DNA of 64,000 nt from Phycomyces nitens (Eukaryota > Mucoromycota > Mucoromycetes > Mucorales > Phycomycetaceae): positions 62,001-126,000 of the forward strand of contig JAHRBC010000001.1 of NCBI GenBank assembly GCA_022702545.1, in the 5' to 3' direction. Shown here one piece after another: positions 45,101 through 54,501 of the stretch. The notes under the pieces were generated by a model, which worked only from the letters and a program-made list of their open reading frames with translations, made no database searches and was not told where the DNA came from. The position numbers and the translations under genes were made by a program. How positions within the stretch are numbered: position 1 is the first letter of the stretch; every line of letters begins with the position of its first letter.

Positions 45101-45198
45101 CGCTGATAATTGCGTCTGGATACCATAGAGAACCCTTCTTGGTTACCATTGCATTTGTTACAGTAACAGGCAGTGTTGTTTTGGGAAGCAGAAGACAT
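42112..45198 (-). CDS. Tnp2-family CACTA transposase (CACTA-3)
   Basis: Four exons (45054-45198, 44957-44992, 44688-44846, 42112-44615) join in frame to 947 residues. The N terminus holds a Cys/His finger (CYCNKC...NYQRHAKRAR), then an acidic stretch (MSDDDLADNEVNGDD, EESDVEEIDVEE). The large exon shows NIDWFQPFDG, GLMPGPKEPKS, CDIPAARKTSGF, ACYKCSHQF and IDPMHNLFLGTAKRM, then HLHLHLRETIRDFGPVYGYW. It is collinear with the CACTA-2 transposase, and the last exon has the same length, 2,504 nt. No stop or frameshift, so possibly functional. A longer form of exon 3 using the upstream acceptor near 44896 would shift the acidic region out of frame. Confidence 0.9.
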
Positions 45199-45442
45199 AT
45201 TTTGTGTGATTCGATTGTAAGGTAAAAAAGGAAACAAGTGCTTCATATGTTTTATTTGCTGTCAATTTATAGACAAAAAAAAACTATTGTATTTTACTTG
45301 TTTGCCCGAACCAATAGGATCTGTTAAAAAGTCTTTTTTTATTTGAATAAAAAAAATCTTCTGAGTTGAAAAAAAGGCCTATATTTCCTACACCTTAAAG
45401 TACTCTTGGTGCACTAGTAATCCAGCCCATTTTTCCAGTGTA

Positions 45443-45493
45443 CCTTTCTTTTCTCGTCCACCTCCTACACACAACAAAGTACCACACGCGTCA
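45443..45493 (+). repeat. LTR5, second part
   Basis: Continues LTR5 after CACTA-3 and ends CCACACGCGTCA. Followed by AC and then LTR2b. Confidence 0.75.
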
Positions 45494-45495
45494 AC

Positions 45496-46174
45496 TGACA
45501 CGTGTGTTGTGGGCAGGTTCGGTTTCGACCATGAAGCCGGACCAAGGGCCCGGAACAGGCCTAGGAGGGGTCGGATGCCGGACCAGTCCGAAGAAGAAGT
45601 CTGAGCCGAGTAAGGATGGCCGATCCCCGAGTTTCTTTATTTCTCTTTCTTTTCAATTTTTCTTTATTTTATTTTATCACATTTTATTATTTCCTTTTTT
45701 TATACTCTTTCCTTTTATATTTCCTTTGTGAATCCTTTCTCACTTTCTTGCAGGATTGCACCATTCTGTACTTCTTTAGTTTATTTCCCCTACTTCTTTG
45801 TCTTACCCTTTTCTTTACTATGTTATAGAATTTTTTTTATTATATTTTTCCTTTGGCCTTGATGGCATCATTTTATTATTTTATTATTTCATTTTTTGGT
45901 TATTCTTTTAGTTATTTTCTTTGTCTATAAAAGACATTCTTTTCTAATGAATAAAGATCATCAGTCAGTTTTACGATCAATTTTACGGTTATTTTATTCT
46001 TTTGAGTTTAAGCTCTCGATCTCTGAAGAGCAGTTATATTTTGCCCGGTCATTTTGGGGATATTTCTGTTGAGTTTCGTTAGTCTTTTACTAGTTCTTTC
46101 ATTGTTTCTTTTATATATTTTATTTGTCGCCCGTTCGGTTACCATACACAACCATACAAACACATCACGTGTCA
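45496..46174 (+). repeat. LTR2b, solo LTR (679 bp)
   Basis: TGACACGTGTG...CACGTGTCA. Close to LTR2a, with TATA box GTCTATAAAAGAC near 45925. Flanks (AC left, ATAC right) do not form a simple duplication. Confidence 0.85.
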
Positions 46175-46181
46175 ATACTGA

Positions 46182-46935
46182 TGACACGTGTGTTGTTGAC
46201 AGGTTCGGTTTCGACCATGAAGCCGGACCAAGGGCCCGGACATAGACGTAGGAGGGGTCGGTGGCCGGACAAGTCCGAGTAAGAAGTCCGAGCCGAGTGA
46301 GTTGGGCGGGTTTCCGGTGAGGTGACGTTGGCAGGGCGATCTCCGAGTTTCTATATTTTTTGTTCTTCCCAGTTTTTTCCCGTTTTTATTTTATCACATT
46401 TATTTATTTCCTTTTTTATATTATTTCTTTTTCTATTTCTTTTGTGAATCCTTGCCACCTTCTTGCAGGATTGCGCCATTTTCCACCTCTTTAAACAATT
46501 GTCTTTGTACAATGTACTTCTTCCATTTTTACTTTTATTATTTTTTTACAATATTTTTATACTATACTTTACCACACTTGTCTGGAATTGCATCATTTTA
46601 TTCATTTATTTCTTTATTCTTTGTTTTACCTTGACTGCGATGGCACAATTCCATCCATTTATTTTACTATTTTCGGTTATTCTTTTTCAATTTTGAATGT
46701 CTATAAAAGACATTCAGTTTTCAATCAATAAAGGAGATCTTTTTTTGGGTTTAATACCGGTTCTATTTTTTTTTATTTGTACTTTTCGATCTCTGAAGAG
46801 CAGTGATATTTTGCCCGGTTATATTTTGGGAATATACTGTTGAGTTTTGTTAGTCATTTTCTTTATCTTTATTATCGTTTTATTATTTGCCATTGTTCGT
46901 CACTATACACAACCATATACACACATCACACGTCA
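46182..46935 (+). repeat. LTR2c, solo LTR (754 bp)
   Basis: TGACACGTGTGTTGTTGACAGG...CACACGTCA with CTGA duplicated at 46178-46181 and 46936-46939. A diverged member of the LTR2 group (GTCTATAAAAGAC near 46700, then AATAAAGG). Confidence 0.85.
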
Positions 46936-46939
46936 CTGA

Positions 46940-47974
46940 TGACACGGGTGTTGTAGGATTTCCAGCTTCGGCCACTTCTCACCCATTCACGTGACTTTCC
47001 AAGGCTCTCTCTGCCAAAAGGTGTGACGTGGCCTTCTGATCAACTAGCAACGTCACCTTTTCTCAACCGCAAGTCACTTTACTTCTCTCATATTTCTCTT
47101 TCCTCCGCACCCCTTTTGATTTTCCTTATTTGTCACCCTCACTCTCATTTTAAACCCCTCATTATCATTTTCTTATTTATCATTTGTACCCACCTTTTTG
47201 TCATCATCTCACCTTTCCCTTCCCCATATACATGTCTGTGCGCATCAACCACCATCTTCCTTTATCTACATCTCAAGTCATTTTCCCGCATATTGGCATT
47301 TCTTTTATTTCATTGTCCTTCATCGCATTTACCATTTCACACTACATTTCATACTTATTGCACCTTCATATCATTATCTTGTCTTATCATTCATACTTCC
47401 TCCCAACACATCTTTATTATCTCATCTATTTTTCGCACGCTCATTCTCATTTACAAAAATTAATCTAGAAATTCATCATTAAGTAATATTTTACAAATCT
47501 ATATAAGAGATCAAAATCTTCATCAAATAAACACTATCAGTTACCTCTCTCTTAATTTCTGTCCCTGAACTAGTGAATTGTCTTGTATAGAAATTCCTAG
47601 TCATACCTGTGCCAAGATTGATTTTTCTTTTCATCCAATTCCCTTTTCCGTCCAAATCTGTATCTTCCCAGTACCTTGCTGTCAACTTTAATAATTGTCC
47701 TGAGTGAAATTATCTAGTTCCCCTCTCCTATTATATCTCTTCCTCCCTGTTTCCATTGCTGTCAAGAATATATTCAACTGTCCCGAGTGAAGTTATATAT
47801 CTCTATCCATATTTTCACCTTTTCTTTCTCTTGTCTGTTTCTTGCTGTCTAATTTTGGTTCCTACCCCTGTTATTGTCTATCTCTATCGCACCATCGTTA
47901 TTGTCAATGAGTGGTATTTAATTTATTATATTTTCTGACTCGTTTTCACATCACAACAAACTCAACACGTGTCA
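46940..47974 (+). repeat. LTR3b, complete solo LTR (1,035 bp)
   Basis: TGACACGGGTGTTGTAGG...CAACACGTGTCA. The reference for the fragments LTR3a and LTR3c. ATAC lies on its right; ATAC also lies on its left once LTR2c is removed (if the LTR starts at TGATGACACGGG). Confidence 0.82.
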
Positions 47975-47978
47975 ATAC

Positions 47979-48526
47979 TGTCACGTGTGTAATAGAGTTA
48001 TTGGCCGTCGACCAGAAACACCCTTTTTTGAGTCTATTTTGAGTCACCTTTTCTATATATAGTAATTCTTCTTGTTTGTCACAATTGTATTTCCATTTAC
48101 ATTTTCTATTATTACACCTCTTCCAGCCCAATTCCAGTAGAAATCATATCACTTTTCTTTTCCCTTTCCTGTCTTTTCAAACTGCGCAATCCCAAAAACT
48201 GGTTGCTGATTATCTTTTCTCTTTTCCCTTCAAGATCTCTCCTCAAGTCGACACATCTCGCTAAGCAACGCCCAGCTGCAATGACTAATCACTCCTAGCA
48301 ACCATGACTGTCTCTTAGAAACTAACAATAGCTCCAAGAAGTAGTATTTAAAGAAGTCCAAATTCAAGTCAAATAAACATCCAATTCTACTCTTTTGTTT
48401 TCTTTTTTGTTTTGTCTTGCCTCACTTCTAAAGTCTGTCGATATTCTTTGAGATCTGGAGGAAGCATCGTTATTACAATTGATATTTTGGCTCAATACAC
48501 TACAACCACTCTCACAGCACTTGACA
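47979..48526 (+). repeat. LTR4, left copy
   Basis: TGTCACGTGTGTAATAGAG...ACTTGACA, 548 bp. Confidence 0.92.
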
Positions 48527-48528
48527 AC

Positions 48529-48545
48529 TGGAGGTCGTGCCGAGG
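48529..48545 (+). promoter_or_regulatory. Primer-binding site of element B
   Basis: TGGAGGTCGTGCCGAGG, two bases after the LTR and identical to that of element A. Confidence 0.8.
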
Positions 48546-48580
48546 AACCAATATACTTCCCACCATCTGTGTTGTGCCCT

Positions 48581-49399
48581 ATGTCTACCGAATCAACCGT
48601 TAACTCTGCTCGCCTGTCAAAATTCTTGGCCGCACCAGAACCCTTCTACGGAGGCCTTGGTGCAGATCCCCTTGCCTGGCTGCAACATCTGAACAGGATC
48701 CGTAAGGGTCTTAACATGACCGACGAAGAGGCGCTCTTGGTCGCAGCAACTCATTTCAAGGGGAACACTGCCAAGTGGTGGGCGCTCAAGGAGGACAATA
48801 CCACTACCTGGTCTGATTTTGAGACCAAATTCAAGGACAAGTTCGCTTCTCGTGACATTCAAGATGTCTGGTGGAAGGAGATCGACAACATGAAACAAGG
48901 CCCAAACGACTCTGTCGAAGATGTTGCTGTCCATCTCCAGGACTTGTTCACCTTGGTTGGGCTGAACGATGAACATCAGAAAATCCGTATCTTACTAAAG
49001 GCTCTCAAATCCAAGATTGCCTATGACATCGAAACAAGAGGAACCCCAAGGGTGTGGGAGAAGGCGGTCACCATGGCTCAAAGCTTTGAGCTTATTGAAA
49101 CCAAGTACAACAACCCAACCAGTTTACCTTCCTCGTCAACTACTCCCACAAGCAAAACCAACACGACTGTCTCCACAGAAACCGGAAGTCTCCAAGGTGC
49201 CATCTCCGATATCGCTAATGAATTCCATGCTCTCAAGGTCTATATTGTGGAAAACCAGAGTCCCAAGCCAAGTCCAAGACCACCACCTCCCAGAAGGCTG
49301 TTTAGGTGCTATGGCTGCAACCAAGAGGGTCACAAGATAACCAAGTGTCCCAACTCGCCTCCACCCCAGGACCAGGGAAACGACAATGGGCGCCAGTAA
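48581..49399 (+). CDS. gag: gag of element B
   Basis: 272 residues from ATG 48581, chosen because the similarity to gag of element A begins just after it (SKFLAAPEPFYGG). Capsid-type region: DPLAWLQHLNRIRKG, AATHFKGNTAKWWAL, FASRDIQDVWWKEIDN. A C-terminal CCHC knuckle (CYGCNQEGHKITKC) follows a proline-rich stretch. No stop, in contrast to the rest of the element. The stop codon follows NGRQ, exactly as in element A. Confidence 0.9.
   Translation: MSTESTVNSARLSKFLAAPEPFYGGLGADPLAWLQHLNRIRKGLNMTDEEALLVAATHFKGNTAKWWALKEDNTTTWSDFETKFKDKFASRDIQDVWWKEIDNMKQGPNDSVEDVAVHLQDLFTLVGLNDEHQKIRILLKALKSKIAYDIETRGTPRVWEKAVTMAQSFELIETKYNNPTSLPSSSTTPTSKTNTTVSTETGSLQGAISDIANEFHALKVYIVENQSPKPSPRPPPPRRLFRCYGCNQEGHKITKCPNSPPPQDQGNDNGRQ
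49375..49381 (+). promoter_or_regulatory. Candidate -1 frameshift heptamer GGGAAAC
   Basis: Gag-frame codons CAG GGA AAC form G GGA AAC, another X XXY YYZ heptamer, 15 nt before the gag stop, the same place as GGGAAAA in element A. Confidence 0.6.
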
Positions 49400-51807
49400 A
49401 CGGGAACACTGGTGCCCCATCTTAACAACCTCTTCCCAACTCATCTGTCCATATTGTAACCGTACCGGTCTACGCCGCTCAAAAGAGGGACGCTCCTGGA
49501 TCCAACTCATCTTAACCTGGCCCCTCAACAAGGAAAAAAGGAAAACTACCAGCAAACCCTGAAAATCCTCCTGTACCACCCTACCCTGCCTATCCATATC
49601 AACCTACCCCTCTTGCCCCACCTGCCCAGTTTACCCAACCTGCACCTCTTGCCCTGCCTGCCCAGTTTGCCCAGCCTGCAACTCTTGCCCCGCCTGCCCA
49701 GTTTGCCCAGCCTGCAATTCTTGCCACGCCTGCCCAGTTTGCCCAGCCCATACCTCTTGCCCCACCTGCCCAGTTTGCCCAGCCTGTACCTCTTGCCCCT
49801 CTGGCCCAAGGTGGTCAAGTAGCCAAGAAGAAAAGGAAGCCACTTCGACGTCTACCTGTTCTCACTGACAAGTTGGACGTCTGGGAGCGGCTCAAGTCTG
49901 TCGATTCTGGCCTATCCATCGCCCAATGGCTGTCCATCGATAACTAAGCAGCCAAGGACGTGCGGGATGGACTAAGGTACCTCCACGGAAGGAAGCCCAA
50001 GGTGACCCCAGCAATGGTCAATGTGGTCGACATCCAGGACGATGGCTCTGAGGAAACCAATTCCTATGACTACTCCATGGACCAAGGAACCCAAGGATCG
50101 TCAAGTGACGATGGGGGTTACGACAGTGATGATACAGTATACCCATATAACTATAACTTTAATATATTCTTGAATAGCCAACCCTTAAAAGCCCCTATCA
50201 TGATCAACGGACAGGTTCTCCCCGCAGTCTTTGACTCTGGCACCAGCGTATTGGTTATCAGCAAGGATTTTGCCCTGCGTCTTGGTCTGGCCCCAAATGG
50301 CAACAAGTTGCCGATCTCTAGTCTGGACAGCGATCTCCATGAACCCTGCGACATCGTCGACAATGTCCCAATCCGAGTGGCAGGAAAGCTAAGACCTGAC
50401 ACCATGTGTATAAAGGATTGTCCTACTAACCGCGATCTATGTTTGTTGGGTATGACTTGGTTTAGAAACTATGGAATCCAATTATGTCTGAAAGACTCTA
50501 CCATTATCATACCTACCAAGCATGGGTCCGGTTATGTCAAGCTGCAAGGAGCAGTAGGCGCTATGCAGCACCCACCCCCAGCACCAATATATCAAGTCAA
50601 CATCAAGCAAGGCTATACCCCTGTACCAACATCCTACATTGAAGACACGATGTCCAACACGCCTGTGGCTGAAGAAGTCCCCCAAGAAGTGGCCAAGGTG
50701 GTCGACTATAGAAAACTGAACAGTGTCACAGTCAAGGACGCCTTCCCTCTTCCCCATATTGATGATCTCCTCGATTCTCTTGGTGGTTCCTCCTGGTTCT
50801 CCACGTTGGACGCAGTGTCTGGTTTTTGGCAGATACCAGTTTCCCCAGGGTCAATTGAAAAGACCGGTTTTGTCACTAAGCAAGGGACCTTTGAGTTTAC
50901 TGTCATGCCGTTTGGTTTAACCTCTGCCCCGTCAACCTTCCAACGCACCATGACCCAAATTCTAAGTCCATATATTGGAGATTTTGTCTATGTCTTTGTG
51001 GACGATATCATTGTCTTCTCCAAGACGCTCGATGACCATGCTTCTCACCTGGAATTGGTTCTCCAAGCCTGCAAGTCTGTCAACCTCAAGCTCAAGAACA
51101 GCAAATGTCATTTTGCTAGGAGGTCCGTGGAATATCTAGGCCACGTTGTCTCTGGTTTGTCGCCATGTGATAGAAATGTCGAGAAACTCTTAGGCCTCAA
51201 GACACCAACTTCTACCAACGAGGTTCACACCTTCCTTGGGATGGCGGGATATTACAGGAGATTTATCCTTGGATATGCAGAATTAGCTCAACCTCTCACA
51301 AAGCTCCTGAAGAAGAATACTCCCTTCGAATGGACCAAAGAACAGCAAGACGCGGTAGATACTCTCAAGAACTGTTTGGTATCTCCACCAATCTTGGCGT
51401 TTCCCAACAGGGACATGGTCCAGATCATTACCACGGATGCATCCACCAAAGGATTAGGAGCGGTACTATCTCAAGCCCCCAAGGACAATCATGAAGAGGA
51501 AACGGTGATTTCCTATGGTTCCTGCGGGTTAAGAGGATCCGAAAGAAACTATGCAGCAACACACCTGGAGGCCCTTGCATTAATCTGGGGTGTTACCAGA
51601 TTTTGCCATTATCTTGCTGGCTGATTTTTCATCCTGCATACAGATCATGCTGCCCTTCTTTACATAATCAAGAATCCTAACCCCTTGCCCAAGTTAGCCA
51701 GATGGACTGCTGCACTCATGGAATATGATTTCCAGATCAAACACCAACCAGGACAGGCCAATCCTGTGGATGCCCTTTCAAGACTTCTCCCTGACAAGGC
51801 GATTTGA
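49400..51807 (+). pseudogene. pol: pol of element B: protease, RT (deleted), RNase H
   Basis: The -1 frame contains stops (TAA near 49423, another near 49513, TAA 49946, TGA near 51622). Recognisable in order: an Ala/Pro linker with 13-residue repeats (49605-49806), protease (FDSGTSVLVIS), then directly VVDYRKLNSVTVKDAFPLP. About 100 residues present in element A between the protease and VVDYR are missing in frame. RT has YVFVDDIIVFSK, and RNase H has IITTDASTKGLGAVLSQ. It ends near DALSRLLPDKAI-TGA at 51807, right after RNase H, as in element A. Confidence 0.88.
49605..49806 (+). repeat. 39-bp tandem repeat in the gag-protease linker
   Basis: About five copies of a 39-bp unit, encoding PAQFAQPxxLAxP in the pol frame. 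Element A has a proline-rich but non-repeated linker here. Confidence 0.85.
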
Positions 51808-52163
51808 GTAACAATTTTCTATAAAAACTAGCTAGTAGACCCTATTTTTGAAGGGGCATCTTTATCATCTTATGATCTTTATTTTTATCTTTACCTTGAG
51901 CTTTATCTAAAAAACTTCACAAAAAAAATCTCTATCTCGAAATCAGTTACCTTGGAATTTGTTTCCTTTTCATTCTTGAATAAATCAATCAAAGCCTTGA
52001 CTCTCTCTATTTTGGCAAACTTTACTTACTAGCTGAAGGCTACTTCAGTTGGGGAAAGGGCTTCCGCCTGCCCCTCCTCTCCTTTCTGAAAAAACCCTTG
52101 GTTATTTATTTATTTGAAAAAGACTTATTTTCTGTTTAATCATCTTTCTATCTCTTAACAACC
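51808..52163. other. Spacer between RNase H and integrase frames of element B
   Basis: 356 bp, T-rich, no coding region. Positionally equivalent to 18787-19051 of element A. Confidence 0.6.
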
Positions 52164-53486
52164 ATGGAATACCCACTTTATCTTGCAATTCTCTACTATC
52201 TTACCAGAAATCACCAGTATCCAACCGACTCCACCCCAATTATAAAAAAGAAAGTACGATGACTTGCAGCCAAGTATGAGGTCTACAATCACCATCTATT
52301 TTGCAAGAACGCCCAAGGCCCGCTTAGCCAAGAACTCCTACACAAAGGAAATGCTGCAAATGTCATCACTCGAATCCACGAAGAAGGTCACTATGGAATC
52401 AACAACACCTGGGAAAAATTATGACTTCAGTACACTGGACCACACCTCTACAAACTGACCAGAAAAATTGTACAATCATGCATAACTTGCCAAGTTGGGT
52501 CGAAGAAGATCAAACGTTGCAGTGAACCAGCACACCCAATTCCAAGCCCAATGCACCCTTTCTACATGGTTGGTTGTGATGCCGTCGGACCCATAACGCC
52601 AAGCAAAGAAGGACACAAGTATATCCTTGTAGCCGTCAACTATCTCACAAGGTGGCCAATCGCAGCACCTGTCATGGATATAACTGAAGAAACCACGGCC
52701 GACTTCTTGTACAACAACATAGTAATACTCTACGGTGTTCCCAACTACATACTAACCGATCGAGGAAGCAACTTCACTTCTGGCCTTGTGTGCGAGTTCC
52801 TCTGAATGCTGAACTGTCATCATCTAACCACTACTGCATACAGACCTCAAACCAACGGTTTATGCAAGAGAACAAATCAAAGCCTTGTACAAATCCTTGC
52901 CAAGCTAGTCCGAGATGAAGATGCCCAAGGACGATGGAACGAGTTCATTAACCCTGCGTTGCTTGCACTAAGAACTATGCCCAATGGGACTACCAGTTAC
53001 AGCCCCGCCAAACTCTTATATGGTTATGAACTGAGGACACCTGCTACATGGCCAGCACCAAGAAAAGATTTTGTCGAAGGCGAACTGAACAAAGAGATAG
53101 TAAACCGGGTCAAGGTGATTGAGTATCTGACAGGTGGTCTGAGTGATGAAGCCCGAAAGAAGTCTATGGAGCAGAAGGAACAAGACAAGCGGCGGTATGA
53201 TAAGCAAGTAGCACCCAGGCGATATGTTGTAGGCGAACAAGTCCTGATGAGAGACCAGAACCCAAAGACAAAGCTAGCCGATTGGTGGTTAGGACCAATG
53301 ACAGTAACAAGAGTGAACGAGAAGGGCACTTATCATTTAACAGGGCCCAACTATCAAAGACTAAAAGGAGCCGTAAATGGTGATATGCTGAAGCCGTTTT
53401 ACCAGCACAGGACAATGATCCCTGATGTGCAAGTGCAGAGAGCAGAGATGCAGTACAGATTGTGGTTGGAGAACAATCCGCAGTAG
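52164..53486 (+). pseudogene. int: Integrase of element B in a separate frame (three TGAs)
   Basis: One frame from ATG 52164 (MEYPLYLAILYYLTR) to 53486 with TGA at 52260, 52422 and 52803. The first two replace Arg in element A. Domains as in A: HHCC finger (HEEGHYG...CITC), core D in MVGCDAVGPI, D in LTDRGSNFTSG, and E lost from the usual ERLNQ position (NGLCKRTNQ has Lys). GPF/Y module WLGPMTVTRVNEKGTYHL. It is inactive because of the stops and because the catalytic Glu is replaced by Lys. Confidence 0.88.
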
Positions 53487-53511
53487 GTGTAGTCTTGCTT
53501 TCTGGCCTTGG

Positions 53512-53527
53512 CCTAAGGAGGGAGCCA
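53512..53527 (+). promoter_or_regulatory. Polypurine tract of element B
   Basis: CTAAGGAGGGAGCCA directly before the right LTR4. Confidence 0.55.
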
Positions 53528-54075
53528 TGTCACGTGTGTAGTGGAGTTATTGGCCGTCGACCAGAAACACCCTTTTTTGAGTCTATTTTGAGTCACCTTT
53601 TCTATATATAGTAATTCTTCTTGTTTGTCACAATTGTATTTCCATTTATATTTTCTATTATCACACCTCTTCCAGCCCAATTCCAGTAGAAATCATATCA
53701 CTTTTCTTTTCCCTTTCCTGTCTTTTCAAACTGCGCAATCCCAAAAACTGGTTGCTGATTATCTTTTCTCTTTTCCCTTCAAGATCTCTCCTCATGTCGA
53801 CACATCTTGCTAAGCAACGCCCAGCTGCAATGACTAATCACTCCTAGCAACCATAACTGTCTCTTAGAAACTAACAATAGCTCCAAGAAGTAGTATTTAA
53901 AGAAGTCCAAATTCAAGTCAAATAAACATCCAATTCTACTCTTTTGTTTTCTTTTTTGTTTTGTCTTGCCTCACTTCTAAAGTCTGTCGATATTCTTTGA
54001 GATCTGGAGGAAGCATCATTATTACAATTGATATTTTGGCTCAATACACTACAACCACTCTCACAACACTTGACA
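53528..54075 (+). repeat. LTR4, right copy
   Basis: 548 bp, about 98% identical to the left copy by eye. Confidence 0.92.
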
Positions 54076-54079
54076 ATAC

Positions 54080-54501
54080 TGACACGGGTGTTGTAGGGTT
54101 TCCAGCTTTGCCCACTTTTCTCCATTTCTTGTGACTTTTCCAAGGCTTTCTCTGCTAGAAAGTGTGACGTAGCATCCTGATCAACTTGGCAACGTCACCT
54201 TTCTCCATTTGCAAGTCACCTTATTTCTCATATCTCCCCTTTTTCTGCACTTCTTTGATTTCTCATATTTGTCACCCTTGCTCTCATTTCAAACCCCTCC
54301 TATCCATTTCCACATTTATCCATTGTACACTATTTTTGTCATCTATCTTCCCTTCCCTTCTCCCCACGTTGCTGTCTGTGCGCACTTATCTTTCTCTTCA
54401 TGTTATCTACCTCTTTATACCCTCTCACACATCGGCATTTCATTTTATTCATACCCCTTCATATCTCTATCTTTCTCTCACACTGCTCACTTTATCATAT
54501 T
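54080..54501 (+). repeat. LTR3c, 5' fragment
   Basis: TGACACGGGTGTTGTAGGG start, as LTR3a/3b. Interrupted at 54501 by CACTA-1 copy D and not resumed. Confidence 0.82.

Larger units (their letters stand above)
39163..45439 (-). mobile_element. CACTA-3, full length (6,277 bp)
   Basis: Ends CACTGGAAAAACGGGCTTGA (left) and CAGCCCATTTTTCCAGTG (right) form a ~29-bp imperfect inverted repeat. TAC is duplicated at 39160-39162 and 45440-45442. It carries three genes: transposase on - (42112-45198), accessory gene on + (40818-41983, convergent), and a small outward-facing gene on - (39646-40377). This layout is the mirror image of CACTA-2. Confidence 0.93.
47979..54075 (+). mobile_element. Ty3/gypsy element B, complete but decayed (6,097 bp)
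   Basis: Two 548-bp LTRs (LTR4) flank a primer-binding site, gag, pol, separate integrase frame and polypurine tract. ATAC is duplicated at 47975-47978 and 54076-54079. It is a relative of element A with the same gene plan. The LTR copies differ at about nine positions, mostly transitions. Pol and integrase carry stops, and the RT has a ~300-bp in-frame deletion, so it cannot move by itself. Confidence 0.93.

Noticed and set aside
47023..47482. Reading frames of 90-146 codons in LTR3b (also 26017-26325 and 54186-54580)
   Set aside because: They lie wholly within LTR sequence, are low-complexity Ser/Phe/Pro, and change frame between LTR copies.
49546..49843. Gly/Lys/Leu-rich minus-strand frames and a plus-strand Leu/Pro frame
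   Set aside because: Other frames of the 39-bp tandem repeat in the gag-protease linker.
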